This document shows, in pieces, positions 32,947-43,225 of a stretch of DNA of 64,000 nt. Under the pieces are notes generated by a model. The model made no database searches. It saw only the letters and a list, made by a program, of their open reading frames with translations, and was not told the DNA's origin. Origin of the DNA: UBA8190 sp003453695 (GTDB taxonomy: Bacteria; Actinomycetota; Acidimicrobiia; Acidimicrobiales; UBA8190); contig DAIRBY010000003.1 of NCBI GenBank assembly GCA_036796975.1, forward strand, positions 45,089 through 109,088, read 5' to 3'. The stretch's first letter is position 1. The number at the start of each line of letters is the position of its first letter. Position numbers and translations under genes: made by a program.

Positions 32947-34659
32947 TCAGGGCTCGGTGACCGCTCCCTGGTCTGCGCCGGTGACGAGTCGGGCGTACTT
33001 GGCCAGGACCCCGGTGGTGTAGCGGGGCTCGGGCTGCTTCCAGTCCCGGCGGCGGCGCGACAGCTCGGCGTCGTCCACGACGACGTCGATGGTCGCCGTG
33101 GGCACGTCGATGACGATTCGGTCCCCGTCGGCGAGGAAAGCGATCGGGCCGCCGTCCACCGCCTCCGGAGCGACGTGGCCAACGCAGTAGCCGTGGGTGC
33201 CGCCCGAGAACCGGCCATCGGTCACGAGGGCGCAGTCGCCGCCTCTCCCGGCTCCTTTCATGGCGCCGGTGACGGCCAGCATCTCCCGCATGCCGGGCCC
33301 GCCCTTGGGGCCCTCGTAGCGGATGACGACGACCGTCCCCGGGTCGATCGAGCCGGCCAGGATGGCGTCGAGCGCCGCCTCCTCCCCGTCGAAGACCCGG
33401 GCCGTCCCCTCGAAGCGGAGCTGGTCGATACCCGCCACCTTGACGACGGCGCCCTTGGGAGCCAGCGTCCCGGTGAGCACGGCGATGCCGCCTCGATCGT
33501 GGATCGGTGAAGCCAGTGGGTGGACGACCGTGCCGTCAGGGGGCGGCGGGTCCAGGGCGGCCAGGTTCTCGCCGACGGTCCGGCCCGTCACGGTGAGGCA
33601 GTCTCCGTGCAGCAGCCCGGCCTCCAGCAGCTCCCGCATCACCACGGGCAGTCCCCCCACGCGGTCGACGTCGACCATGTGGAACCGGCCGTGCGGCTTG
33701 GTGTCGGCGATGTGGGGAACCCGGGCCCCGACGCGGTTGAAGTCGTCGAGGACCAGCTCGACGCGCGCCTCTCGGGCGATGGCCATGAGATGCAGCACGG
33801 CGTTGGTCGAGCCTCCGAGGGCCATCACCACGGCGATGGCGTTCTCGAACGCCTCCTTGGTCATGATCTGCCTGGGACGGATGCCCCGGCGCAGGAGATC
33901 GACGACGGCTCGTCCCGACTCCTCGGCGAACTGGGCGCGCCGGGTGTCGACGGCCGGCGGTGAGGCCGAGCCCGGGAGCGACATGCCCAGTGCCTCGGCG
34001 ACCGAGGCCATGGTGTTGGCGGTGAACATCCCCGCGCACGAGCCTGCGGTCGGACAGGCGTTGTGCTCGATGAGCGACAACTCGGCGTCGCTCAGCGCGC
34101 CGGTGGCGTGCGCTCCCACTGCCTCGAAGACGCTCACGATGTCGAGCACCTGGTCGCCGGCGTGGCCGGGAAGGATGGAGCCCCCGTACAGGAACACCGA
34201 CGGCAGGTCGAGCCGCGCCGCCGCCATGAGCATGCCCGGCAGCGACTTGTCACAGCCAGCCAGGGTGACCATGGCGTCGAAGCGCTCGGCGTGCATCATG
34301 GTCTCGACCGAGTCGGCGATGATCTCGCGCGAGACGAGCGACGCCCGCATGCCTTCGTGGCCCATCGAGATCCCGTCGGACACGGCGATGGTCACGAACT
34401 CGACCGGGAAGCCACCCGCCTCCCGCACCCCGGCCTTGGCCTGGTCGGCCAGGCCGGCGAGGGGGAGGTTGCACGGGGTCACCTCGTTCCACGACGAGGC
34501 CACGCCCACCTGCGGCTTGTCCCAGTCGTCGTCGGTCATACCGATGGCGCGCAGCATGGCCCGCGCCGGGGCGCGGGCGGGCCCTTCGGTGACCTCGTAG
34601 CTGCGGATCTTCATGCCGTGGGGCCCGGGCGTGGTTCCGGGCCCACCGGATGGCGACAT
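32947..34659 (-). CDS. ilvD: Dihydroxy-acid dehydratase
   Basis: A 570-residue IlvD/Edd-family Fe-S dehydratase. It has ASSWNEVTPCNLPL, VTLAGCDKSLPGMLMA and NACPTAGSCAGMFTANTM with conserved cysteines, and VTDGRFSGGTHGYCVGHVAPEA near the end. It dehydrates dihydroxyisovalerate and dihydroxymethylvalerate, the step after IlvC. The start at 34659 is chosen because TAGTCT lies seven bases before that ATG (leaderless pattern); ATG 34614 (MKIRSYEVTEG) is closer to most homologues. It begins 10 bases after the DUF222/HNH gene, at the end of the gatCAB run, apart from the ilvBNC operon. Confidence 0.94.
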   Translation of the reverse strand: MSPSGGPGTTPGPHGMKIRSYEVTEGPARAPARAMLRAIGMTDDDWDKPQVGVASSWNEVTPCNLPLAGLADQAKAGVREAGGFPVEFVTIAVSDGISMGHEGMRASLVSREIIADSVETMMHAERFDAMVTLAGCDKSLPGMLMAAARLDLPSVFLYGGSILPGHAGDQVLDIVSVFEAVGAHATGALSDAELSLIEHNACPTAGSCAGMFTANTMASVAEALGMSLPGSASPPAVDTRRAQFAEESGRAVVDLLRRGIRPRQIMTKEAFENAIAVVMALGGSTNAVLHLMAIAREARVELVLDDFNRVGARVPHIADTKPHGRFHMVDVDRVGGLPVVMRELLEAGLLHGDCLTVTGRTVGENLAALDPPPPDGTVVHPLASPIHDRGGIAVLTGTLAPKGAVVKVAGIDQLRFEGTARVFDGEEAALDAILAGSIDPGTVVVIRYEGPKGGPGMREMLAVTGAMKGAGRGGDCALVTDGRFSGGTHGYCVGHVAPEAVDGGPIAFLADGDRIVIDVPTATIDVVVDDAELSRRRRDWKQPEPRYTTGVLAKYARLVTGADQGAVTEP

Positions 34660-34669
34660 GCGGGAAAGA

Positions 34670-35929
34670 CTACGGCCCGTCCTCGGGTGGAGGAACCGGC
34701 GGCTCTCCGGGTGGCGGGGGCGGGACCCACTCCCAGTGCCCCGGACCACCTCGCAGCTCGTAGCCCTCGTACGTCTTGAGCTGATGGTGGAAGCGACACA
34801 GCCGGGCCAGGTTCCACAGCGCCGTCGGCCCGCCTTTGGAGAAGGGCACCTGCCAGTGGTCGATCTCGAGACTGAGCGTGACGTCGCACCCGGGAACGAC
34901 ACAGGTGCGGTCCCTCGCCTCGAGAGCCGTCTCGACGTGTGCCGGAACGGTGCGGCCGAGATGGCACGCCGTCGTCACGTCCACGCCGTTGGTGATGACG
35001 AGCTTGCCCATGGCGTCGCCCACCACGTTCTCGATGACCTTGAGCGGCACCGGGCCCACACCGGGCACCTCGCACAGCTCACCGGGCTCGAGCTGGCCAC
35101 GGCGAAGCGCCTCCAGGCTCACGTGGTACACGACCCCCGGGGTCCGCCGCCTCCCGCCGGTGAGGCCGTGAAAGGTGTCGTAGCGGACGTCACCGGTCAC
35201 GAGGGCGACCAGGGCGTCGGACTCGTAGGCCGAGGCACCTTCCTCGGCCGTCCCCGCCAACACCGCCTCTTGGGCCACGAAGTTGGCTCGGGCCCGCACC
35301 GCGGCGAGGACCTCGGCGCCGGCGTCGGGGGTCATCCGGGTGTGCAGGTGGAAGGCACCCTCGGGATCGAGCCAGTGCCGGAGGAAGCGTCCCTTTCGTA
35401 TGGCGGCGTTCCGCTCCGCCTCGTCGGTGGCGGCGGCCTTGATGAGCCGGGCTCGATACTGCAGGCCCTTCAGGCTCAGGTAGCCGGCCATCTCGATCAG
35501 GTCGGCTTCGGAAGCCGGGTCGACGCTGGCAGCGGCGGCGATCTCGTGCACCTGCGGGACCGACAGCGTTCCTCGACGCAGGGCGTCAGCGGTGGCGGGC
35601 AGGTCGGGCAGGCGTTTGGCGGTCTTCAGCGCCGAGATCGCCTCTCCCACCGACGTCTTGGTCTTCTGGGCCAGCCAGTCGGCAGCCGAGCGGTGCCCTT
35701 CCTGCTTCCAGGTCATGCACGTCTCGACGCGCCGCGCGAAGGCGAGCTGGCCGGCGGCGACGGGGCGCGCCAGCTTGACGAAGCGTTCCAGGATGAGCCC
35801 GGCGTCCTCTCCGCTCACGCATTCGGGATCGACGCCGGCCAGAACCGCCTGGACGACCTCGATGGCATGGTCGAGCCGGGCCAGCGCGCTTTGTTCGGTG
35901 GAGGTGTCTACAACGGACGGCAGTGCCAT
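34670..35929 (-). CDS. DUF222 domain protein with C-terminal HNH nuclease motif (13E12-repeat type)
   Basis: A 419-residue protein of the large actinobacterial DUF222-HNH family. The DUF222 region covers about residues 20-300. The C-terminal HNH motif reads CVVPGCDVTLSLEIDHW, then NLARLCRFHHQLKTYEGYEL, keeping both cysteines, the central DH and the final HH. The last 20 residues are Pro-rich. In mycobacteria similar proteins are linked to repeat-like, possibly mobile sequences, though function is unproven. It lies between gatB and ilvD on the same strand, 49 and 10 bases from them, so it interrupts an otherwise metabolic gene run. Confidence 0.9.
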   Translation of the reverse strand: MALPSVVDTSTEQSALARLDHAIEVVQAVLAGVDPECVSGEDAGLILERFVKLARPVAAGQLAFARRVETCMTWKQEGHRSAADWLAQKTKTSVGEAISALKTAKRLPDLPATADALRRGTLSVPQVHEIAAAASVDPASEADLIEMAGYLSLKGLQYRARLIKAAATDEAERNAAIRKGRFLRHWLDPEGAFHLHTRMTPDAGAEVLAAVRARANFVAQEAVLAGTAEEGASAYESDALVALVTGDVRYDTFHGLTGGRRRTPGVVYHVSLEALRRGQLEPGELCEVPGVGPVPLKVIENVVGDAMGKLVITNGVDVTTACHLGRTVPAHVETALEARDRTCVVPGCDVTLSLEIDHWQVPFSKGGPTALWNLARLCRFHHQLKTYEGYELRGGPGHWEWVPPPPPGEPPVPPPEDGP

Positions 35930-35978
35930 GCCGTGAAGATGGCACAGGGGTGTGACAGCGCCAGCGGTGGTCGGGAGG

Positions 35979-37468
35979 TCAGCCCCGCAGACGCTGGAGC
36001 TCGGCCACGACCGTCTTGCCGTCCGCCTTCCCCTTGGTCACCTTCATGACCTGGCCGATGAAGAACTGCGCCAGCTTGTCCTCGCCGTGTCGGTACCGTT
36101 CCCACTCGTTCGGGTGCGCCCCCACGACGACGGCCACGGCTCCAGCCAGGGAGTCGGCGCCCAGGGCCTCGAAGCCCCGGCGCCGGGCGATGTCGACGGG
36201 ATCTCCGCCGCGTTCGAGCAGCTCGGCCAGCACCGCCTTGGCCTGGGTGGCCGTCACCTGGCCCCGCTCCTCCATCTCGAGCAGCGACACGTAGGCGCGC
36301 CGGTCGAGCCCCCGGGCCCGGTGGGGATCCGCCGATGCCTCGTTGGCGGTGCGGGCCAGGGCGAGGCTGGGCGCCACGCCGTCCTCGGCCGCCGACGTGA
36401 CGAGCTCGTCCAGCCCGTGCTCCACCACGGTGGCGATCTGGTCCTCCTGGGCGGCGGTGGGCGGCGCCCCCGGGTCCCACGGCGCCCCCGGCGCCGCCGG
36501 GGCGCCCAGCAGCTGGCGCAGACGGGCCCGGCGCTCGGCGGGCAGGGGCGGGAGAGCCGAGGCCACGTCCGTCTGCCACTGCGGGTCGGGGGCGACGGGG
36601 ACCAGGTCGGGCTCCGGGAAGTAGCGGTAGTCGAAGGCCTCCTCCTTCGACCGCAGCGCCACGGTGCGGCTCTCCTTCTCGTCCCAGTGCCGGGTCTGCT
36701 GGACCACCGCCTCCCCGGACTCGAGCACCTCGGCCTGTCGGGCCGCCTCGTAGTCGATGGCGCGCACCAGTGACCGCAGCGAGTTCAGGTTCTTGATCTC
36801 ACAGCGCGTGCCGAGATCGGCCGAGCCCGCCGCCCGGACCGACACGTTGGCGTCGACGCGCATCGACCCCTCCTCCATGCGGCCGTCGGAGGCGTCGGTG
36901 GCGACGAGGATCGAGCGGAGCTCGGCCACATAGGTGCGGGCCTGCGCCGCCGATCGCAGGTCGGGGGCGGAGACGATCTCGACCAGCGGCACCCCGGCCC
37001 GGTTGTAGTCCACCAGCGCGTACTCGGCGTCGTGGATCCGCCCTCCCCCGCCGACATGGGTCGTCTTCCCCGTGTCCTCTTCCAGATGGGCCCGGACCAC
37101 GCCGACGCGGTATCCGTCGGGCAGCTCGAGAAAGCCGCCGACATTGATCGGCTCGTCGTACTGCGAGATCTGGTAGTCCTTGGGCATGTCGGGATAGAAG
37201 TAGTTCTTGCGATGGAAGGTCGACGGCCTGATCTCGCAGTGCAGGGCCAGGCCGATGCGCATGGCCAGGTCGACGGCCTTCGAGTTGAGGACCGGCAACG
37301 AGCCGGGCAGTCCCAGGCACACCGGGCACACGTTGGTGTTGGGCTCGTCGCCGAAGGCGTTGCGGCAGCCGCAGAAGAGCTTGGTCTCGGTGCGGAGCTC
37401 GCAGTGGACCTCGAGGCCGATGACCGGCTCGTAGCCACGGGCAGTCGCCGGCTGGCTCTCCCGGGCCG

Positions 37469-37472
<4 letters not shown>
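35979..37472 (-). CDS. gatB: Asp/Glu-tRNA(Asn/Gln) amidotransferase subunit B
   Basis: A 497-residue GatB. VIGLEVHCELRTETKLFCGC begins the cradle domain with zinc-binding cysteines continued in NTNVCPVCLGLPG. The kinase-like signature region is KNYFYPDMPKDYQISQYD, and the helical and YqeY tail domains occupy the last 200 residues (FFIGQVMKVTKGKADGKTV). It activates mischarged Glu-tRNA(Gln) or Asp-tRNA(Asn) for amidation. The GTG start overlaps the gatA stop (GTGA). Confidence 0.96.
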
Positions 37473-38949
<1,477 letters not shown>

Positions 38950-38953
<4 letters not shown>

Positions 38954-39252
38954 AGGGGCTCCCCCAAGATGCGCGGGACGCGGAAGCGCCCGTCCTCGGC
39001 GGCGGGAGCTTCGGCGAGCACGACGGCACGGTCGAGACAGGGCCACACCTCGTCGCGCCGTAGCACGTTGCGAAGCGGCAGCGGGTGCGAGGTGGGGTGC
39101 ACCCCCTCGGTGTCGAGGGCGGCCACGGCGGCGGCGTGCTCGAGGACGTCGGCCAGCTGCTCGGCGTAGCGCTCGAGCTCCTCCTCCGACAGCTGGATGC
39201 GTGCCAGGCGCGCCACGTAGGCGGCGTCCTCGCGGGTGAGCCGCTCGGCCAC
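38950..39252 (-). CDS. gatC: Asp/Glu-tRNA(Asn/Gln) amidotransferase subunit C
   Basis: The 100-residue GatC belt subunit. VARLARIQLSEEELERYAEQLADVL is the typical N-terminal helix pair, and LRRDEVWPCLDRAVVLAEAP leads to the C-terminus that wraps GatA. The GTG start lies two bases after the stop of the esterase gene, so the esterase may be co-transcribed. Confidence 0.95.
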
Positions 39253-39254
39253 GT

Positions 39255-40073
39255 TCAGGTCCCGGCCGGCTCGGCCGTCGCTCTGCCCGTGGTCCCCAGT
39301 GCCGGCGCCCCATGTGCACGGCCGGCGAACACCTCGGCCAGGAACGACACGGTGCGGCTCTCGATGAGCGGGGCGTCGTGGTCCAACGTCGCCACGTGGT
39401 AGCTACGCTCCAACCAGACCCGCTCGACCGGGCCCGACACACGGGCGGCGAGCAGGTCACCCGAGGAGCTCGGGACGACGTGGTCGTTGCGGCTGGAGAA
39501 GAGGAGCACCGGGCACGAGATGGAAGCCAGGCCGGCCGCCACCTCGTCCACGCCTTCGAACAGCGACAGCGCCGCTTCGAGCGGCGAGCCCGCGTAGGAG
39601 AGCTCGACACCGCCCTCCCGGGCGATGTCCGACCCGATGCCCGGCGCCACGTCCGTCCCCGACGCGAGAAGCCCGCGCAGGACGTCCCGGTAGCTCTCGG
39701 CCGGAGGCTCGACCATGGGGTTCACGAGCACCAGGGCCGTGATCTCGGGACGCCGTTCCGCCAGCCGGCAGGCCAGGGTGCCGCCCATGGACAGTGCGGC
39801 GACGGCCACCCGGCGGCAGCGGGCGGCCAGCCCCTCGTAGGCCTCGTCAGCGGCCCGGGCCCAATCGGCGAAACGGGTGGGGACCATGTCCTCGAGGGCC
39901 GTCCCGTGCCCGGGGAGGAGCGGCAATTCGACCGAGTACCCGGCGTCCGCCACTGCTTCGGCCAGGGGGCGCAGGGACTGGGGATTGCCCGTGAAGCCGT
40001 GCAGGACGAGGACGCCGTCGTCTCCGCCCGTGCGTGCCATGGGCTCGGCACCAGGAATGACGGGTGCGGTCAC
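39255..40073 (-). CDS. Alpha/beta hydrolase (carboxylesterase / monoacylglycerol lipase type)
   Basis: A 272-residue serine hydrolase resembling Bacillus-type carboxylesterase and thermostable monoacylglycerol lipase. VLVLHGFTGNPQSL carries the oxyanion HG, AALSMGGTLACRLAE the nucleophilic serine elbow, SSRNDHVVP the acid and ERSYHVATLDHD the histidine. It probably cleaves short or medium-chain esters or monoglycerides. I choose the GTG at 40073 because TAGCAT lies seven bases before it; ATG 40082 is in frame. It heads the gatCAB run with two bases between it and gatC. A link to amidation is not expected. Confidence 0.85.
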   Translation of the reverse strand: MTAPVIPGAEPMARTGGDDGVLVLHGFTGNPQSLRPLAEAVADAGYSVELPLLPGHGTALEDMVPTRFADWARAADEAYEGLAARCRRVAVAALSMGGTLACRLAERRPEITALVLVNPMVEPPAESYRDVLRGLLASGTDVAPGIGSDIAREGGVELSYAGSPLEAALSLFEGVDEVAAGLASISCPVLLFSSRNDHVVPSSSGDLLAARVSGPVERVWLERSYHVATLDHDAPLIESRTVSFLAEVFAGRAHGAPALGTTGRATAEPAGT

Positions 40074-40237
40074 GCGCCGCATGCTACCGGCAGGCCGCGA
40101 ACGCGGCGTTGCCGGTATGGTGAGCGCGCCACGCCTCCCGGACGTGCACATGAAGAGCACAGGATGCGCACGGCAGGGGACGGCGACGGCAGCATGGGAC
40201 GAGAGCAGCACGGGACGAGACAGGAGGAGCGACCCAC

Positions 40238-40645
40238 ATGGCCACATACCCGTTCCTGAGCGACGAGTGGGTGACCGAGGCTCGCAAGATCCGGGGGGAG
40301 TACGAGGGGAAGGCAGGCTCCATCCCCCACCAGATGCGCATGAACCTGGTCATCACCGACGTCCCCTTCTCGGAGTCGTCCATCGACGCCCACATGGACT
40401 CGAGCGAAGGTCAGCTCAAATTGGAGCTGGGCCACATCGACCCCGTCGACTTGAAGGTCACGCTCGACTACCTGACGGCCAAGTCCATCCTCGTGGAGGG
40501 GAACCCCCAGGTGGGCATGCAGGCCTTCATGGCCGGGAAGATCCGGGTGGAGGGGGACATGGCCAAGCTGATGGCCATGCAGGCCACCCCACCGGACCCC
40601 ACCGCCCAGGAAGTGGCGGCGCGCCTGCGCTCGATCACGGCCTGA
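40238..40645 (+). CDS. SCP2 sterol-binding-domain protein
   Basis: A 135-residue protein consisting of little more than one SCP2-like lipid-carrier domain (LKLELGHIDPVDLKVTLDYLTAKSIL, then GNPQVGMQAFMAGKIRVEGDMAKLM). SCP2 domains bind sterols or acyl-CoAs in a hydrophobic tunnel. The ATG has AGGAGGAG nine bases upstream, one of the best ribosome sites in the window. Its 3' end overlaps the end of the convergent MFS gene by 11 bases. Together with the KstR-like box and beta-oxidation genes it hints at steroid or lipid use. Confidence 0.9.
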   Translation: MATYPFLSDEWVTEARKIRGEYEGKAGSIPHQMRMNLVITDVPFSESSIDAHMDSSEGQLKLELGHIDPVDLKVTLDYLTAKSILVEGNPQVGMQAFMAGKIRVEGDMAKLMAMQATPPDPTAQEVAARLRSITA

Positions 40646-42200
40646 CCCCGTCGGGGCCGGGCTCGGAGGTCGACGACACACCGACGCCGAGGTCGTCGCT
40701 CTTCGCCACCGCCGCCGGCGCCGGCGCCGGCAGTTCCGCCTCCACCGGGGCGACCATCTCGGCAGCCCGCATTCCGGACGGCGTCCGTACCGTCGATCGC
40801 GTCATGGTGGCCGCCGCCACGCCCACCAGGGCCACCGCTCCCCCCACCAGGAAGGCCTCGTGGAAGGAGGCCAGTAGGCGGGCCGGTCCATGCTGTCCCC
40901 GCGCCGCCGCCGCTTGCACGGTCTGCATGACCTGGATGCCCGCCACCGCTCCCAGCTGGGCCGTGAGCTGCTGAGCGGCACTGGCGGCCCCCAGGTCCTC
41001 GGGCCGGAACTCGTTGGCGGCGGAAGCAGACAGCGGCGGCTGGCCCACGCCCAGGCCGATTCCGGACAGCACCAGGGCCACCTCCACCAGGGCGAGCCCC
41101 GTCGACGGGCTGGTCAGCGCGAACACCCCCATGGAGACGACGACGGCGCTCGTGCCCACGATGGCGGAGGTGCGTTCACCGATCCGCACGGTCACGTAGC
41201 CGGCCACCGGCGCCACCAGCGAGAAGGTGAGCGGGCGGGGAAGGGACAGGAACCCGACCGCCGACTGGCGGTGGGCGAACCCGAAGACGTCCTCCAAGAA
41301 GAGCGGGACGAGGAAGAAGGCCCCGAGGTACGCGAAGTTGGCCATCGCCTGGGCGGCGATGGGGAAGACGAAGTTGCGCCGGCGCAGGTAGTCGAGGGGG
41401 AACACCGGTTCCGCCGCTCTGCGCTCAGCCGCCACGAAGACCCAGGCGGCCAGCACCGACACCGCGAACGCCGACAGCACGCCGGGGCTGGTCCAGCCCA
41501 ACTCCGGGCCCCGGTTGAGTCCGAGGAGGAAGGCGCCCACCGCCGCCGCCACCGAGACGGCGCCCGCCCAGTCGAGCTGGAGCTCGCCTCGGGCCAGCTC
41601 CCTGCGCCCGGCCGCCCTGGCGGGCAACACCGACAGCGCCATCGCCGCCGAGAGCACGAGCAAGGGGATCTGCAGCACGAACACCCAGCGCCAGCCGAAG
41701 ACCTGGATCACGGGCCCTCCCAGCGCGACGCCGAGCACGGGCCCACCGGCGCCCACCAGCGACCAGAACCCGAGCGCCTTCACCCGCTCGCCCTTGTCGA
41801 ACACCGAGAGGACCATGGCCATCGACGAGGCGCCGATGGACGCACCGACGAGCCCGCCCATGGTGCGGGCGAAGATCAGCACCCCGACGGTGGGAGCGGA
41901 GGCGGACAGGGCGGCCACCAGCGCCTCCAGGCACAGCCCGGCCAGGAAGAGGCGGCGATGTCCGAACAGGTCGCTGGCCTTGCCCACGACGGGGGCCATG
42001 ACGGCGAAGGCCAGGAGCGGGCCCGTCACCACCCATGTCACCGTGGCCACGGAGGTGTGCAGGCCCCGCGCCACCTGCGGCAGGGCCACGACGAACACGG
42101 TGAAGAGGAGGTTGGTGGAGAGCAGGCCCGACAACGACACCCACAGGACCCACCACGGATAGCGCCGGCCGCGCCGGGCTCGCTCCCCGAGCGCCCGCAC
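40635..42200 (-). CDS. MFS transporter (DHA2-like, drug/proton antiporter type)
   Basis: A 521-residue membrane protein with about 12-14 hydrophobic helices. ATVTWVVTGPLLAFAVMAPVVGKASDLFGHRRLF is the MFS loop 2-3 motif, and GGPVLGVALGGPVIQVFGWRWVF is the antiporter motif C region. It likely exports a small hydrophobic compound by proton exchange; the substrate is unknown. The last 50 residues are a cytoplasmic Pro/Ala/Ser tail. The GTG at 42200 comes nine bases after the SDR stop with AGG upstream, so the two genes are probably co-transcribed. Confidence 0.88.
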   Translation of the reverse strand: MRALGERARRGRRYPWWVLWVSLSGLLSTNLLFTVFVVALPQVARGLHTSVATVTWVVTGPLLAFAVMAPVVGKASDLFGHRRLFLAGLCLEALVAALSASAPTVGVLIFARTMGGLVGASIGASSMAMVLSVFDKGERVKALGFWSLVGAGGPVLGVALGGPVIQVFGWRWVFVLQIPLLVLSAAMALSVLPARAAGRRELARGELQLDWAGAVSVAAAVGAFLLGLNRGPELGWTSPGVLSAFAVSVLAAWVFVAAERRAAEPVFPLDYLRRRNFVFPIAAQAMANFAYLGAFFLVPLFLEDVFGFAHRQSAVGFLSLPRPLTFSLVAPVAGYVTVRIGERTSAIVGTSAVVVSMGVFALTSPSTGLALVEVALVLSGIGLGVGQPPLSASAANEFRPEDLGAASAAQQLTAQLGAVAGIQVMQTVQAAAARGQHGPARLLASFHEAFLVGGAVALVGVAAATMTRSTVRTPSGMRAAEMVAPVEAELPAPAPAAVAKSDDLGVGVSSTSEPGPDGVRP

Positions 42201-42208
42201 CGCCCGGC

Positions 42209-43123
42209 CTAGCTTCCGGCTCGTTCGGCTCCCGCGGTGCCGCCCACCAGGTCGCCCACAGCCTGGGCCAGCTCGGCCACCGTCCAGCGCTCCGGGCGTT
42301 CGATCGTGGCCGTCATGGTCCAGGGTTGGAACAGCCGCACTGTGCCGCCCTGGACGAAGAACACCTGGCCGTTCAAGGGGCAGTCCTCGGTGGCCAGGTA
42401 GGCGACGAGCGGCGACACATTGGCCGGGTTCCAGATGTCGAAGGTGCCGGGATCGGTGGGCGCCTTGACGATGTCGCCCAGTCCCGGGGTCTGCTCGGTC
42501 ATGCGGGTGCGCGCCGCGGGGGCGATGGCGTTGACGCGCACGCCGTAGCGCTCGAGCTCCTTGGCGGCGATCACGGTGAAGGCGGCGATGCCCGCCTTGG
42601 CGGCGCCGTAGTTGGTCTGCCCGGGGTTGCCGAGCAACCCCGAGGTGGACGAGGTGTTGACCACCGAGGCGCGCACCTCGTGTCCGTCCTTGACGCGTTC
42701 GCGCCAATACGCCGCCGCGTGCCTGGTGGGCAGGAAGTGCCCCTTCAAGTGCACGTGGATGACCGAGTCCCACTCCTCCTCGGCCATGTTCACGAGCATC
42801 TTGTCGCGCAGTATCCCGGCGTTGTTGACGAGCACGTGCAGGTCGCCGAAGGCCTCCACGGCGGCCTCGACGAGCCGGCGGCCGCCGTCCCAGTCGGCGA
42901 CGTCCTCGGCATTGGACACGGCCTCTCCGCCCATGGAGCGGATCTCGTCCACGACCTGCTCGGCTGCGGTCCGGTCGTCACCCGAGCCGTCGACGGCTCC
43001 CCCCAGGTCGTTCACGACCACCTTGGCGCCCTCGGCGGCGAAGAGCAGGGCGTGCTCGCGTCCGATCCCACGCCCAGCCCCCGTGACGATGGCCACCCGG
43101 CCGTCGAGCGCACCGGCACCCAT
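42209..43123 (-). CDS. Short-chain dehydrogenase/reductase (3-hydroxyacyl-CoA dehydrogenase-like)
   Basis: A 304-residue classical SDR. VTGAGRGIGREHALLFA binds the cofactor, VLVNNAGILRDKM contains the NNAG, and the catalytic Ser-Tyr-Lys are in NTSSTSG and NYGAAKAG. The insert VNDLGGAVDGSG after the second strand and the 40-residue C-terminal extension resemble the dehydrogenase domains of peroxisomal-type multifunctional enzymes, which act on 3-hydroxyacyl-CoAs. The ATG is preceded by GGGGAGA. A 15-bp tandem repeat lies just upstream. It is probably in one transcript with the MFS gene. Confidence 0.9.
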   Translation of the reverse strand: MGAGALDGRVAIVTGAGRGIGREHALLFAAEGAKVVVNDLGGAVDGSGDDRTAAEQVVDEIRSMGGEAVSNAEDVADWDGGRRLVEAAVEAFGDLHVLVNNAGILRDKMLVNMAEEEWDSVIHVHLKGHFLPTRHAAAYWRERVKDGHEVRASVVNTSSTSGLLGNPGQTNYGAAKAGIAAFTVIAAKELERYGVRVNAIAPAARTRMTEQTPGLGDIVKAPTDPGTFDIWNPANVSPLVAYLATEDCPLNGQVFFVQGGTVRLFQPWTMTATIERPERWTVAELAQAVGDLVGGTAGAERAGS

Positions 43124-43140
43124 GGTTCTCCCCTTTCCAG

Positions 43141-43195
43141 GGCCTCGGCCTCCCTGGCCTCGGCTTCCATGGCCTCGGCTTGTGCGGCCTCGGCC
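43141..43195. repeat. 15-bp tandem repeat upstream of the SDR gene
   Basis: Four copies of GGCCTCGGC followed by six variable bases (43141, 43156, 43171 and a partial copy at 43186). They lie 18-72 bases upstream of the SDR start, where a 5' untranslated region or promoter should be. Confidence 0.9.
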
Positions 43196-43225
43196 GGCAA
43201 CGTTGACAGGGCCGCCCAGGAAGGG

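Noticed and set aside
40635..40645. Overlap of the SCP2 gene and the MFS gene as a sign of a wrong call
   Set aside because: Both are strongly supported and converge tail-to-tail; an 11-base overlap of convergent ends is acceptable in such compact DNA.
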